DNA from: Lactonifactor sp050944855
Lineage (GTDB): Bacteria; Bacillota; Clostridia; Lachnospirales; Lachnospiraceae
Length of the DNA stretch: 64,000 nt
Direction of reading: 5' to 3'
Assembly (NCBI GenBank): GCA_050944855.1
Contig: JBMNRU010000007.1
Location: 69,378 to 133,377 of the forward strand
In this document: positions 1 through 8,487 of the stretch, in pieces
Position numbering within the stretch: position 1 is the stretch's first letter
Layout: each line of letters starts with the position of its first letter
Notes under the pieces: generated by a model
Seen by the model: the letters and a program-made list of their open reading frames with translations, nothing else
What the model was told of the DNA's origin: nothing
The model's database searches: none
Made by a program: the position numbers and the translations under genes

Positions 1-75
1 GGTGATGTAGAAGAAGGCGCCGATGAAGTCACAGGAGAAGTGACAGGAGAAGGCGGCGAAGAGGCACAGGAATAG
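1..75 (+). CDS. C-terminal end of an upstream gene (partial, unidentified)
   Basis: The frame is open from the first base and ends at TAG (73-75). The 24 visible residues are acidic and low in complexity, rich in Glu and Gly with a repeated 'VTGE' unit. No domain is visible, so the product cannot be named from sequence. In Bacillus subtilis the gene before the equivalent O-methyltransferase is yrrL (mltG, an endolytic transglycosylase). By gene order alone this could be the tail of MltG, but that is inference. Confidence 0.5.
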   Translation, partial: GDVEEGADEVTGEVTGEGGEEAQE

Positions 76-105
76 CATGTATGTATGCTGGAAAGAGGTC
101 ATGCG

Positions 106-750
106 GTGATAGTAGACGAACGTATGGTATCCTATATTAACTCTCTGGATATGGGAAATACTCCTTTTCTGGATCATCTGGAAAAGGAGGCCAGGGAGAA
201 TTATGTACCTATTATACGCAGGGAGATGCAGAGTTTTTTGAAGGTTATCCTTGCGGTAAAACAACCGAAAAAGATATTGGAAGTAGGAACGGCAGTTGGA
301 TTTTCCACACTTTTCATGAGTGAATATGGACCATCAGACTGCCGTATTACTACGATTGAGAATTATGAAAAGAGAATTCCCATTGCCAGGGCAAACTTTG
401 CAAAGGCCGGGAAAGAGGAGCAGATCACTTTATTAGAAGGGGATGCCCGGGAAATCCTGCAAAGATTGGAAGGAAGCTACGATTTCATTTTTATGGATGC
501 AGCGAAAGGACAGTACATTCATTTTCTGCCCGATGTACTGCGTCTGTTGGAAAAAGGCGGAATTCTGATCTCGGATAATGTGCTGCAGGACGGTGATATC
601 ATAGAATCCCGTTATATTGTAGAACGTCGGAATCGGACAATCCACCGGCGGATGCGAGATTACCTGTATGAACTGAAACATGAGGAACGATTGGAAACTG
701 CCGTACTGCCTCTGGGAGACGGGGTGACGATCAGTACAAAGATAAAATAG
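106..750 (+). CDS. SAM-dependent O-methyltransferase, probable TrmR-like tRNA methyltransferase
   Basis: This is a class I SAM-dependent O-methyltransferase of 214 residues. The SAM-binding motif I 'ILEVGTAVGFST' and the acidic 'FIFMDAAKGQY' segment are visible. I chose GTG at 106 over the upstream ATG at 85: AGAGG lies seven bases before it, and the protein then begins (M)IVDERMVSYI, the usual start of the family. It sits 52 bp before a U32-family gene. The same pair in B. subtilis (yrrM, yrrN/O) makes 5-methoxyuridine at tRNA position 34, with TrmR methylating 5-hydroxyuridine. The family match is strong; the tRNA role rests on gene order. A small-molecule O-methyltransferase is the alternative. 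Confidence 0.85.
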   Translation: MIVDERMVSYINSLDMGNTPFLDHLEKEARENYVPIIRREMQSFLKVILAVKQPKKILEVGTAVGFSTLFMSEYGPSDCRITTIENYEKRIPIARANFAKAGKEEQITLLEGDAREILQRLEGSYDFIFMDAAKGQYIHFLPDVLRLLEKGGILISDNVLQDGDIIESRYIVERRNRTIHRRMRDYLYELKHEERLETAVLPLGDGVTISTKIK

Positions 751-802
751 TGTTAGGAACGAGTCCGCTGGATTTGTTGTGAATTTCCGGAAAGGAATCA
801 AT

Positions 803-2047
803 ATGGAGATGAAACGACCTGAGTTATTAGTTCCGGCAAGCAGCCTGGAAGTATTAAAAATAGCTGTCATTTACGGCGCAGATGCTGTGTATATCGGGGG
901 AGAGGCTTTTGGCCTGCGGGCAAAAGCAAAAAACTTTTCTTTGGAAGAGATGAAAGAGGGCATTGCCTTTGCCCATGCCCATGGCGTAAAAGTATATGTA
1001 ACTGCCAATATTCTGGCACATAATCAGGATTTGCAGGGGGTTCGGGAGTATTTTGCTCAGTTGCGGGAAATAAAGCCGGATGGGCTCATTATTGCAGATC
1101 CGGGTGTCTTTATGATCGCGAAAGAAGTATGTCCGGAAATTGAACGGCATATCAGCACACAGGCAAACAATACAAATTACGATACCTATGTATTCTGGCA
1201 TCAGTTGGGTGCAAAGCGAGTGGTATCAGCCAGGGAACTTTCGCTGGAAGAAATTAAGGAGATACGTGCCCATATACCGGATGAATTGGAAATTGAGACA
1301 TTTATCCACGGAGCCATGTGTATTTCCTATTCCGGCAGATGTTTATTAAGCAATTATTTTACAGGAAGAGATGCGAATCAGGGGGCCTGTACGCATCCAT
1401 GCCGCTGGCGTTATTCTGTTGTGGAAGAGACCAGACCGGGAGAATATATGCCGGTATATGAAAATGAGAGGGGAACCTACATTTTCAATTCTAAAGACCT
1501 GTGTATGATCGAGCATATGGATGATATTCTGACGGCGGGCATAGACAGTCTGAAAATTGAAGGCCGGATGAAAACGGCGCTGTATGTGGCCACGGTGGCG
1601 CGTACTTACCGAAAGGCCATTGATGATTATATGGAAGATCCGCAGTTGTATCATGAGCATATGTCATGGTATCAGGAACAGATATCCAATTGTACGTATC
1701 GTCAGTTTACGACTGGATTTTTCTACGGAAAACCGGATGAGGATACACAGATTTACGATGAAAATACCTATCGTAAGGATTATACCTATCTGGGATTTGC
1801 AGAAGAGATTGATGCACGGGGATATGTAAAGATCACCCAGAGAAATAAGTTTTCTGTGGGTGAAGTTATTGAGATCATGAAGCCGAATGGTGAGAACTGG
1901 CCGGTTACGGTAAAAAGAATTTTGGATGAGGATGGAAATGCGCAGGAGAGTGCACCCCATCCACAGCAGATTTTGTATATTGAATTGGACCGGATACCGG
2001 AGGTTTATGACATTTTAAGGCGCCAGGAAGAAACGGCGCAGCTTTAA
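803..2047 (+). CDS. U32 peptidase-family protein, probable tRNA uridine hydroxylase (TrhP-like)
   Basis: A 414-residue U32 family protein. The family signature appears near residues 160-180 as 'FIHGAMCISYSGRC', followed by 'GACTHPCRW', which supplies cysteines conserved in the family. Although named peptidases, TrhP/RlhA members act in hydroxylation of tRNA or rRNA pyrimidines, probably through prephenate-dependent chemistry. The neighbouring O-methyltransferase fits the tRNA ho5U/mo5U34 pathway. The ATG at 803 is chosen because AAAGGA precedes it at good spacing; an upstream GTG at 779 lacks a site. The 3' end overlaps the convergent sigK by 33 bp. A collagenase-like protease is the less likely alternative. 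Confidence 0.88.
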   Translation: MEMKRPELLVPASSLEVLKIAVIYGADAVYIGGEAFGLRAKAKNFSLEEMKEGIAFAHAHGVKVYVTANILAHNQDLQGVREYFAQLREIKPDGLIIADPGVFMIAKEVCPEIERHISTQANNTNYDTYVFWHQLGAKRVVSARELSLEEIKEIRAHIPDELEIETFIHGAMCISYSGRCLLSNYFTGRDANQGACTHPCRWRYSVVEETRPGEYMPVYENERGTYIFNSKDLCMIEHMDDILTAGIDSLKIEGRMKTALYVATVARTYRKAIDDYMEDPQLYHEHMSWYQEQISNCTYRQFTTGFFYGKPDEDTQIYDENTYRKDYTYLGFAEEIDARGYVKITQRNKFSVGEVIEIMKPNGENWPVTVKRILDEDGNAQESAPHPQQILYIELDRIPEVYDILRRQEETAQL

Positions 2048-2641
2048 TAACGCATTTTTTTCAATTCTGGAGACGTAGGAGCGGCTGATTTTCAGTTTCG
2101 CTCCGATCTCTCTCTGGGTGAGTTCTTCTTCACCAAATAATCCATAACGCAATGTAATCACTTCTAGTTCTCTGGGAGTTAATACTGTCTGCAGAAGACG
2201 GGATAGTTTTTTAACGTCTTCTTTTAAGATGTAAATCTCCGTGGCATCTACGGGAGCTGCTTCGATTACGTCTAAAAGATTGATTTCATTTCCTTCTTTG
2301 TCGGTTCCGATAGGATCGTAAAGAGAAACTTCCCGGGAAATTTTTTTCTTAGAGCGAAGCATCATTAACAGTTCATTATCAATACATCTGGCGGCATAGG
2401 TGGATAGTCGGTTGGCTTTGTTTGCATCAAAGGTATGAATGGCTTTGATCAGCCCGATGGTTCCGATCGAGATCAGATCGTCCAGTTCTTCTTCTACTCC
2501 CTGATATTTTTTAACAATATGAGCCACCAGACGGAGGTTGCGTTCAATCAGAATATTTTTAGCTTCCAGGTCTCCCTTTTGGTATTGCCCCAAATAATAT
2601 TTTTCCTCGTCTGCGGTAAGGGGCTTTAGAAATGTCTGCAC
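2015..2641 (-). CDS. sigK: RNA polymerase sporulation sigma factor SigK
   Basis: A 208-residue sigma-70 family protein. Region 2 reads 'NLRLVAHIVKKYQG' and 'DLISIGTIGLIKAIHTF', then 'YAARCIDNELLMMLR'. The linker 'DPIGTDKEGNEI' and the region 4 helix-turn-helix 'TQREIGAKLKISRSYVSRIE' closely match B. subtilis SigK, the late mother-cell sigma factor. The start is GTG, with GAGG eight bases upstream on the minus strand. The frame is intact, with no skin-like insertion. Unlike B. subtilis pro-SigK there is no hydrophobic N-terminal pro-sequence: the protein begins about six residues before the conserved 'PLTADEEKYYL'. SpoIVFB-type cleavage therefore seems unnecessary, as in Clostridioides difficile. 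A SigK-type promoter lies just upstream. Confidence 0.93.
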   Translation of the reverse strand: MQTFLKPLTADEEKYYLGQYQKGDLEAKNILIERNLRLVAHIVKKYQGVEEELDDLISIGTIGLIKAIHTFDANKANRLSTYAARCIDNELLMMLRSKKKISREVSLYDPIGTDKEGNEINLLDVIEAAPVDATEIYILKEDVKKLSRLLQTVLTPRELEVITLRYGLFGEEELTQREIGAKLKISRSYVSRIEKNALLKLRRFFLAP

Positions 2642-2667
2642 ATAAATAACCTCACAGGGATTTGTAA

Positions 2668-2695
2668 TAGTCTATGACCAGGTGAGGAATATTGT
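2668..2695 (-). promoter_or_regulatory. Candidate SigK-dependent (autoregulatory) promoter of sigK
   Basis: Read on the minus strand, CATAGACTA (2676-2668) matches the SigK -10 consensus CATAnnnTA exactly. An AC (2695-2694, within GCAC) stands 17 bases upstream, the recorded SigK -35 and spacing. Transcription would start about 20 bases before the GTG start codon. A SigE reading is less good, because the CAATATT upstream is too close to the -10. Identified by consensus only. Confidence 0.5.
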
Positions 2696-2736
2696 GCTTT
2701 TCCACTGAAATCTTCAAGAAAGAAAGGAGAATGTAA

Positions 2737-4254
2737 ATGTTTACAAATATGTTGTCTGCGGCTGTTTTAGGCGTGGAGTGTCATAGTATCCGTGTGGAGG
2801 CTGACATAAGTGACGGCCTGCCTGTTTTTAATATGGTAGGGTTTCTTTCTGCTCAGGCACGGGAGGCTCAGGATCGGGTAAAGACAGCAATGCGGAATGC
2901 AGGATATTTTCTGCCAGCGAAGCGAATCACCATCAATCTGGCTCCGGGGGATCTGAGGAAAGAAGGAACCGGGTTTGACCTGCCGATTGCCCTTGTGATT
3001 TTAGCGGCTCTGGGACAGATTCCCCATCAGAAGCTGGAACATACCATGGCGGTAGGAGAATTGAGCCTGGATGGGACCATTGGTTCTACGATGGGTGTTT
3101 TGGCAGCAGTAATGAAAGCAAAAGAGATGGGATGTACGACGTGTATGATTCCTAAAGGGAATCTGAGAGAAGGAAGTGTGGTGGAAGGAATTCAGGTCAT
3201 CGGTGTGGCTGCTTTGCAGGAAGCCGTGGATTTTTTTACAGCAGGGAAAATCTATTGGAAGGTTCCGGAGGCAGAAGCAAATGCCAAAAAGGAGGAATTG
3301 GATTTTTCAGATATTCAGGGACAGGAAGGAGCAAAACGGGCGGCGGTAATCGCTGTATCCGGCTTTCATAATCTGTTGTATATCGGGCCTCCGGGTGTGG
3401 GCAAGAGCATGCTGGCAAAGCGGATCTGCGGTATTTTGCCGCCGCTTACAAAACAGGAAAGTTTAGAAATTACCAGAATATATAGTATAGTAGGCCTTCT
3501 TCCGGAAAATGGAGGACTGATGAAGCGAAGACCTTTTCGGGCGCCCCATCATACGGTTTCACCCCAGGCTCTGGCAGGCGGCGGAAGGATTCCCAGGCCG
3601 GGAGAAATTACCCTGGCACATAGAGGCGTACTGTTTCTGGATGAGTTTCCTGAATTTTCTTCCCGTGCTCTGGATACACTCCGGCAGCCTTTGGAGAATC
3701 ATCAGATTTGTATTTCCAGAGTCAGCGGGAGCTATACTTTTCCTGCACACTGTATGTTGGTGTGCGCTATGAACCCATGCAGCTGTGGTAATTATCCGGA
3801 TATGAATAAATGCACCTGCCGTCCGGAAGATGTGGCCCGTTATCTGAGAAAAATCAGCCGGCCGCTGCTGGATCGCATTGATGTTTGCGCTGAAGTATCC
3901 CGTATCAGTTATCAGCAGGCCAGAACCTTAAAGGGGACGAATACATCGAAACAGATGCAGCAGCAGGTGAATCAGAGCAGAAAGATACAGGAAGAACGTT
4001 TTGCAGGTACCGATCTGTCTTTTAATTCGCAGATTCCGCCGCAGCTTATAGGAAAGTATTGTCCGATGACGCCGGAAGGAGAGCAGATGCTGGAAAAAGC
4101 CTATGCAAAAATGGATTTTAGTGTAAGAGGGTATCACAGAATATTAAAAACGGCAAGAACTATTGCAGATTTGGATGGAGAAGAGAAAATTCATGCTGCG
4201 CATATAGGAGAAGCTCTCTGCTATCGAACCATTGATGAAAAGTATTGGGGATAA
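2737..4254 (+). CDS. yifB: YifB/ComM family Mg-chelatase-like AAA+ ATPase
   Basis: A 505-residue protein of the YifB (ComM) family. The N-terminal ChlI domain includes 'GLPVFNMVGFLSAQAREA' and 'INLAPGDLRKEG'. An AAA+ core follows with Walker A 'GPPGVGKS' at residues 217-224 and Walker B 'GVLFLDE' near 298-304, then a Cys-rich stretch 'NPCSCGNYPDMNKCTC' and the C-terminal Mg-chelatase domain. ComM of gamma-proteobacteria is a helicase that extends branch migration during natural transformation; the role in Clostridia is less clear. AAAGGAG precedes the ATG. It lies 10 bp before dprA, which also handles incoming single-stranded DNA, so the two probably form one DNA-processing operon. Confidence 0.93.
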   Translation: MFTNMLSAAVLGVECHSIRVEADISDGLPVFNMVGFLSAQAREAQDRVKTAMRNAGYFLPAKRITINLAPGDLRKEGTGFDLPIALVILAALGQIPHQKLEHTMAVGELSLDGTIGSTMGVLAAVMKAKEMGCTTCMIPKGNLREGSVVEGIQVIGVAALQEAVDFFTAGKIYWKVPEAEANAKKEELDFSDIQGQEGAKRAAVIAVSGFHNLLYIGPPGVGKSMLAKRICGILPPLTKQESLEITRIYSIVGLLPENGGLMKRRPFRAPHHTVSPQALAGGGRIPRPGEITLAHRGVLFLDEFPEFSSRALDTLRQPLENHQICISRVSGSYTFPAHCMLVCAMNPCSCGNYPDMNKCTCRPEDVARYLRKISRPLLDRIDVCAEVSRISYQQARTLKGTNTSKQMQQQVNQSRKIQEERFAGTDLSFNSQIPPQLIGKYCPMTPEGEQMLEKAYAKMDFSVRGYHRILKTARTIADLDGEEKIHAAHIGEALCYRTIDEKYWG

Positions 4255-4264
4255 AGGAAGGAAA

Positions 4265-5143
4265 ATGTATATGGAAGAAATACGCAGTGTCATTCCTCTT
4301 GATCAGGAATATCCCCTTCGATTGGGATGCTGTATGGATGCACCGGCCAATTTATATGTACGGGGCGGACTGCCCCGGGATGATATTCCTTCGGTGGCCA
4401 TTGTGGGGGCTCGTATGTGCAGTGCCTATGGACAGGAACAGGCCTATCTTTTTGCCAGAGCACTGGCGCGGGCGGGTGTGCAGATAATCAGCGGAATGGC
4501 GCGAGGGGTAGACGGACAGGCCCACCGCGGAGCACTGGATGAAGGCGGAAAGACGTATGCTGTTTTGGGATGCGGAGCTGATATCTGCTATCCCCGGCAG
4601 AATTATAATATATATAGAAAGATTATGGTACAGGGCGGCATTTTAACAGAATTTGCAGCGGGAACCCCTCCGCTGCCGGGGAATTTTCCTAAAAGAAACC
4701 GTATTATCAGTGCGTTGTCAGATTTGGTTTTAGTTATTGAGGCCAGGAAAAAGAGCGGATCGCTGATCACTGCGGATTTTGCCCTGGAACAGGGAAAGAG
4801 TGTATATGCACTGCCGGGAAGGGTCGGAGATCCCTTAAGTGAGGGGTGCAATTGGCTGATCGCGCAGGGCGCAGGCGTGGCTGTGAGTCCGGAAATTTTG
4901 TTGGAAGAATTGCAGATTCCGCCTGTTTTTATAGAAGAAATTCACAAAAAAAATCACTTTAGGCTTGAAAGAAGGAAAGAAATGGTGTATAGTTGTCTCG
5001 GTTTACAGCCCAAAAGCCTGAGTTCCCTGTTGGAGCAGATTCCGCTTTCCGTGGAGGAAATAGGAGCGATTTTAATAGAGCTGGAGCTGGATGGTCTGAT
5101 TAAAGAACCCATGAAAAATTATTATGTAAAGAGTAATGTATGA
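4265..5143 (+). CDS. dprA: DNA-processing protein DprA
   Basis: A 292-residue DprA/Smf protein. The Rossmann-like core is evident: 'VAIVGARMCSAYG', 'IISGMARGVDGQAHRGAL', 'AVLGCGADICYP', and the DNA-binding 'GNFPKRNRIISALSD' followed by 'EARKKSGSLITADFALEQGK'. A short C-terminal winged-helix (DML1-like) segment ends the protein. DprA binds incoming single-stranded DNA and loads RecA. The ATG at 4265 follows AAGGAAGG; a more distal TTG/ATG at 4232-4235 overlaps yifB and lacks a good site, and the ATG at 4271 is also possible. The gene is 10 bp after yifB and 68 bp before topA. Confidence 0.93.
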   Translation: MYMEEIRSVIPLDQEYPLRLGCCMDAPANLYVRGGLPRDDIPSVAIVGARMCSAYGQEQAYLFARALARAGVQIISGMARGVDGQAHRGALDEGGKTYAVLGCGADICYPRQNYNIYRKIMVQGGILTEFAAGTPPLPGNFPKRNRIISALSDLVLVIEARKKSGSLITADFALEQGKSVYALPGRVGDPLSEGCNWLIAQGAGVAVSPEILLEELQIPPVFIEEIHKKNHFRLERRKEMVYSCLGLQPKSLSSLLEQIPLSVEEIGAILIELELDGLIKEPMKNYYVKSNV

Positions 5144-5148
5144 TGTTT

Positions 5149-5178
5149 ACCTGTCAGGAGAAATTTCTTCTGACAGGT
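5149..5178 (+). terminator. 12-bp hairpin between dprA and topA
   Basis: The arms at 5149-5160 and 5167-5178 pair over 12 positions with one G-U, around the loop AAATTT. No run of T follows, so a classic intrinsic terminator is doubtful. It may instead modulate read-through from dprA into topA or protect an RNA end. Confidence 0.4.
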
Positions 5179-5211
5179 TATGCTATAAGAACCGAATAGA
5201 CGGAGGGTAGA

Positions 5212-7287
5212 ATGGCGAAGTATCTTGTCATTGTAGAGTCACCGGCAAAGGTGAAGACAATTAAAAAGTTTTTAGGTTCCAATTATGAGGTGGCTGCATC
5301 GAACGGGCATGTCAGAGATTTGCCGAAAAGTCAGCTGGGTGTTGATGTGGAACATGATTATGAGCCAAAATATATAACGATTCGAGGAAAAGGCGATCTT
5401 CTGGCAGGATTGCGTAAGGCAGCAAAAAAGGCTGATAAAGTATATCTGGCAACTGACCCGGACCGGGAAGGAGAGGCGATTTCCTGGCACTTGTCCAAGG
5501 CGCTGAAACTGGATGAGAGTAAGATGCGCCGTATTACGTTTAATGAAATTACCAAAACAGCGGTAAAAGCATCCATTAAGCAGGCGAGAGATATTGATAT
5601 GAACCTGGTAGATGCCCAGCAGGTCAGAAGAATTCTGGACCGTATGGTGGGATATCGGATCAGCCCGGTACTTTGGGCCAAGGTCAAACGTGGTTTGAGT
5701 GCAGGACGGGTACAGTCAGTAGCGCTTCGGATCATTGGAGACCGGGAAGATGAGATTAATGCCTTTATTCCGGAAGAATACTGGAGCCTGGAAGCCAGCT
5801 TTAAGGTAAAAGGAGAGAAAAAGCCGCTGACTGCAAAGTTTTATGGCGATGAAAAAGGAAAGATAACTGTCCGGTCAAGAGAAGAAATGGATCAGATCCT
5901 GGCAGAGTTGGATGGAGTGCCTTTTCAGGTAGTTGAGGTGAAAAAGGGAGAACGGACGAAAAAGTCTCCGCTGCCCTTTACTACCAGTACACTGCAGCAG
6001 GAAGCTTCTAAAACCTTAAACTTTTCTACTCAGAAGACCATGCGTCTGGCACAGCAGCTCTATGAAGGAATTGATATCAAGAGAAATGGAACGGTAGGTT
6101 TGATTACTTATCTGCGTACGGATTCTACCCGTATCTCAGAAGAGGCAGAGGAAGCGACCAGAACCTATATTACAGAAACATATGGAGAAGCCTATACTGC
6201 TAAGGGAGAAAAGAAGAAAGAGACAAAGCAGAAGATTCAGGATGCGCATGAAGCGATTCGTCCCACAGATGTCAGCAGAACACCTGCTCTTATGAAGGAT
6301 TCCCTTTCCCGTGATCAGTTTCGTCTGTATCAGCTGATCTGGAAACGTTTTGTGGCCAGTCAGATGAATCCGGCAAAATACGAAACCACATCTGTCAGGA
6401 TAAAAGGCGGCAGATATTATTTTACAGTGGCAGCATCGAGAGTAAAGTTTGATGGATTTATGACGGTCTATGTGCAGAGCGATGATGAGAAGACAGAGGG
6501 TAATCTGGTCATGAAGAGTCTGGATGAAAGTTCTGTGCTTGCACTGGAGCATTTGGATGAACAACGGCATTTTACCCAGCCTCCGGCACATTATACGGAA
6601 GCTTCTCTGGTAAAGGCGCTGGAAGAATTGGGAATTGGACGTCCAAGTACCTACGCTCCGACCATTACCACCATTATAAACAGGCGCTATGTTGCAAAGG
6701 AGAATAAAAATCTTTATATCACAGAATTAGGGGAAGTTGTGAACTCCATTATGAAAAGTGCCTTTCCCAGCATTGTAGATGTGAACTTTACGGCAACGAT
6801 GGAAAGTCTTCTGGACAGTATTGAAGAAGGTACGATCCCATGGAAGACGGTTGTCCGCAATTTCTATCCGGATCTGGATGAAGCGGTAAAAAAGGCGCAG
6901 CAGGAGCTGGAAGAAGTTAAGATCGAAGATGAAGTGACGGATGTTATCTGTGAAGTATGCGGGAAGAATATGGTGGTGAAGTACGGACCCCATGGCCGTT
7001 TTCTCGCCTGCCCGGGATTCCCGGAATGCAGAAATACAAAACCATATCTGGAAAAAATAGGCGTACCGTGCCCGATCTGCGGAAAAGAAGTCGTCATGAA
7101 GAAAACGAAAAAGGGAAGACGTTATTTTGGATGTGAGAACAATCCGGAGTGTGAATTTATGTCCTGGCAGAAACCGTCCAGTGAAAAATGTCCGAAATGC
7201 GGAAGTTATATGGTAGAAAAAGGAAATAAACTGGTGTGCGCCGGTGAGCATTGCGGTTATGTGATGGTAAAAGCAAAGGGTGAATAA
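5212..7287 (+). CDS. topA: DNA topoisomerase I
   Basis: A 691-residue type IA topoisomerase that relaxes negative supercoils by single-strand passage. The N-terminal TOPRIM domain starts 'KYLVIVESPAKVKTI' and contains 'ATDPDREGEAISWHL'. The catalytic tyrosine is Tyr300 in 'GLITYLRTDSTRIS'. The C terminus carries three four-cysteine zinc ribbons ('CEVCGKN...CPGFPEC', 'CPICGKE...CENNPEC', 'CPKCG...CAGEHC'), usual for Firmicutes TopA. The start ATG follows GGAGGG. Placement after yifB-dprA repeats the common dprA-topA order; here codY follows as a separate unit after a strong terminator. The sequence is intact. Confidence 0.97.
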   Translation: MAKYLVIVESPAKVKTIKKFLGSNYEVAASNGHVRDLPKSQLGVDVEHDYEPKYITIRGKGDLLAGLRKAAKKADKVYLATDPDREGEAISWHLSKALKLDESKMRRITFNEITKTAVKASIKQARDIDMNLVDAQQVRRILDRMVGYRISPVLWAKVKRGLSAGRVQSVALRIIGDREDEINAFIPEEYWSLEASFKVKGEKKPLTAKFYGDEKGKITVRSREEMDQILAELDGVPFQVVEVKKGERTKKSPLPFTTSTLQQEASKTLNFSTQKTMRLAQQLYEGIDIKRNGTVGLITYLRTDSTRISEEAEEATRTYITETYGEAYTAKGEKKKETKQKIQDAHEAIRPTDVSRTPALMKDSLSRDQFRLYQLIWKRFVASQMNPAKYETTSVRIKGGRYYFTVAASRVKFDGFMTVYVQSDDEKTEGNLVMKSLDESSVLALEHLDEQRHFTQPPAHYTEASLVKALEELGIGRPSTYAPTITTIINRRYVAKENKNLYITELGEVVNSIMKSAFPSIVDVNFTATMESLLDSIEEGTIPWKTVVRNFYPDLDEAVKKAQQELEEVKIEDEVTDVICEVCGKNMVVKYGPHGRFLACPGFPECRNTKPYLEKIGVPCPICGKEVVMKKTKKGRRYFGCENNPECEFMSWQKPSSEKCPKCGSYMVEKGNKLVCAGEHCGYVMVKAKGE

Positions 7288-7294
7288 AAATTTC

Positions 7295-7336
7295 AAAAAA
7301 GACAGTTTTTCCGGCATATGAAAAGCTGTCTTTTTT
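7295..7336 (+). terminator. Rho-independent terminator after topA
   Basis: A 17-bp stem (7295-7311 with 7320-7336, one G-U) around an eight-base loop. The 3' arm ends in six T. The 5' arm starts with six A, so it could also work on the opposite strand. Confidence 0.85.
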
Positions 7337-7456
7337 CATTTGTATAGTATTATTGATAAAAAGTATATTATTTCGTGTTAGAAAAGAAAACAAAGTCAGT
7401 TTTATGTAAAGTCCATAAAAATAATAAAAAAATACAGAAATATCATGCAAAATAGA

Positions 7457-7485
7457 TTGCTGTTCTGATAATTTTGTGCTAATAT
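7457..7485 (+). promoter_or_regulatory. Predicted sigma-A promoter of codY
   Basis: TTGCTG (7457-7462) and TAATAT (7480-7485) are separated by exactly 17 bases, about 65 bases before the codY start codon. A loose CodY-box resemblance (four mismatches) overlaps the spacer and -10 at 7470-7484; autoregulation is possible but weakly supported. Confidence 0.6.
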
Positions 7486-7551
7486 TTACTATATGGGGGA
7501 TATAGTTTACATGTGCAAATGATGAATATATTCAGAAAGGAGGCTGGAAAA

Positions 7552-8340
7552 ATGAGCGTACAGTTGTTGGATAAAACCAGAAAAATCAATAAGCTGTTAC
7601 ACAACAACAGTTCGTCCAAAGTATTATTTAATGACATTTGTGAAGTCATGACGGAAACCCTGGAGTCAAATATTCTTGTTATCAGTAAAAAAGGTAAAGT
7701 GTTAGGGGTCGGACTTTGTCCGGGAGTAGAAGAGATTACAGAACTGATCAAGGACGAGGTAGGCGGATTTATTGACAAATTGCTGAATGAGCGATTTTTA
7801 GGAGTATTATCAACCAAAGAGAATGTGAATCTTGAGACTCTGGGTTTTGAAGAGGATAATGTGATGCAGTACATGGCAATTATTAATCCTATTGATATTG
7901 CAGGCGAGCGTTTGGGGACCGTATTTATGTATCGCAGTGCGAAGCCATATGATATCGAAGATATTATAGTCAGTGAGTACGGAACCACGGTTGTCGGTCT
8001 GGAGATGATGCGCTCCGTGAATGAAGAAAATGCAGAGGAGAATCGTAAGATTCAGGTAGTGAAGTCAGCATTTAGTACATTATCTTTTTCCGAACTGGAA
8101 GCGATTATTCATATCTTTGATGAGTTAAATGGAGATGAGGGAATTCTGGTGGCAAGTAAAATTGCTGATCGTGTAGGGATTACCCGTTCTGTGATCGTAA
8201 ATGCGCTTCGTAAGTTTGAAAGTGCAGGGGTGATTGAATCCCGTTCTTCCGGTATGAAAGGAACTTATATTAAAGTTCTGAATGAAGTGATTTTTGATGA
8301 ACTGGATGATATTAAAAAGCGAAAAATTGCGAAAAAATAG
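7552..8340 (+). CDS. codY: GTP-sensing transcriptional pleiotropic repressor CodY
   Basis: A 262-residue CodY, close to the usual 259. It begins 'MSVQLLDKTRKINKLL', the family hallmark. The N-terminal GAF domain binds branched-chain amino acids, and the C-terminal winged helix shows the conserved 'IADRVGITRSVIVNALRKFESAGVIESRSSGMKGTYIK'-type block (about residues 200-245). CodY represses amino-acid, transport and stress genes in rich conditions. The start ATG 7552 has AGAAAGGAGG before it; the longer frame from 7513 is rejected. It stands alone between two terminators. A CodY-box-like site lies between ilvE and xpaC in this window. Confidence 0.97.
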   Translation: MSVQLLDKTRKINKLLHNNSSSKVLFNDICEVMTETLESNILVISKKGKVLGVGLCPGVEEITELIKDEVGGFIDKLLNERFLGVLSTKENVNLETLGFEEDNVMQYMAIINPIDIAGERLGTVFMYRSAKPYDIEDIIVSEYGTTVVGLEMMRSVNEENAEENRKIQVVKSAFSTLSFSELEAIIHIFDELNGDEGILVASKIADRVGITRSVIVNALRKFESAGVIESRSSGMKGTYIKVLNEVIFDELDDIKKRKIAKK

Positions 8341-8373
8341 TAATTCGATTGGTATATGCAGTAAAATGACATG

Positions 8374-8404
8374 AAAAGAAGCGGATTTATTTTCGCTTCT
8401 TTTT
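8374..8404 (+). terminator. Rho-independent terminator after codY
   Basis: A perfect 10-bp stem, AAAAGAAGCG (8374-8383) with CGCTTCTTTT (8394-8403), around a ten-base AT loop, running into T. Confidence 0.85.
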
Positions 8405-8487
8405 ATGTGGATAAAAGTTCTTTTTTGGTTCATAATTTCATATGGATATAAAGCCTCTGGCAATTCTAAAATATATATAAAATCAAC

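Noticed and set aside
2690..2705. SigE-type promoter for sigK
   Set aside because: A CAATATT element is present, but its spacing to the -10 (11 bases) is too short for the SigE consensus; the SigK reading fits better.
6727..7317. Minus-strand frames opposite the topA zinc-ribbon region
   Set aside because: They are the complement of conserved topA codons; the Cys- and Phe-rich sequence is an artefact of the sense strand.
7470..7484. CodY box for autoregulation of codY
   Set aside because: Four mismatches to the consensus in AT-rich DNA is close to chance; not reported as a site.
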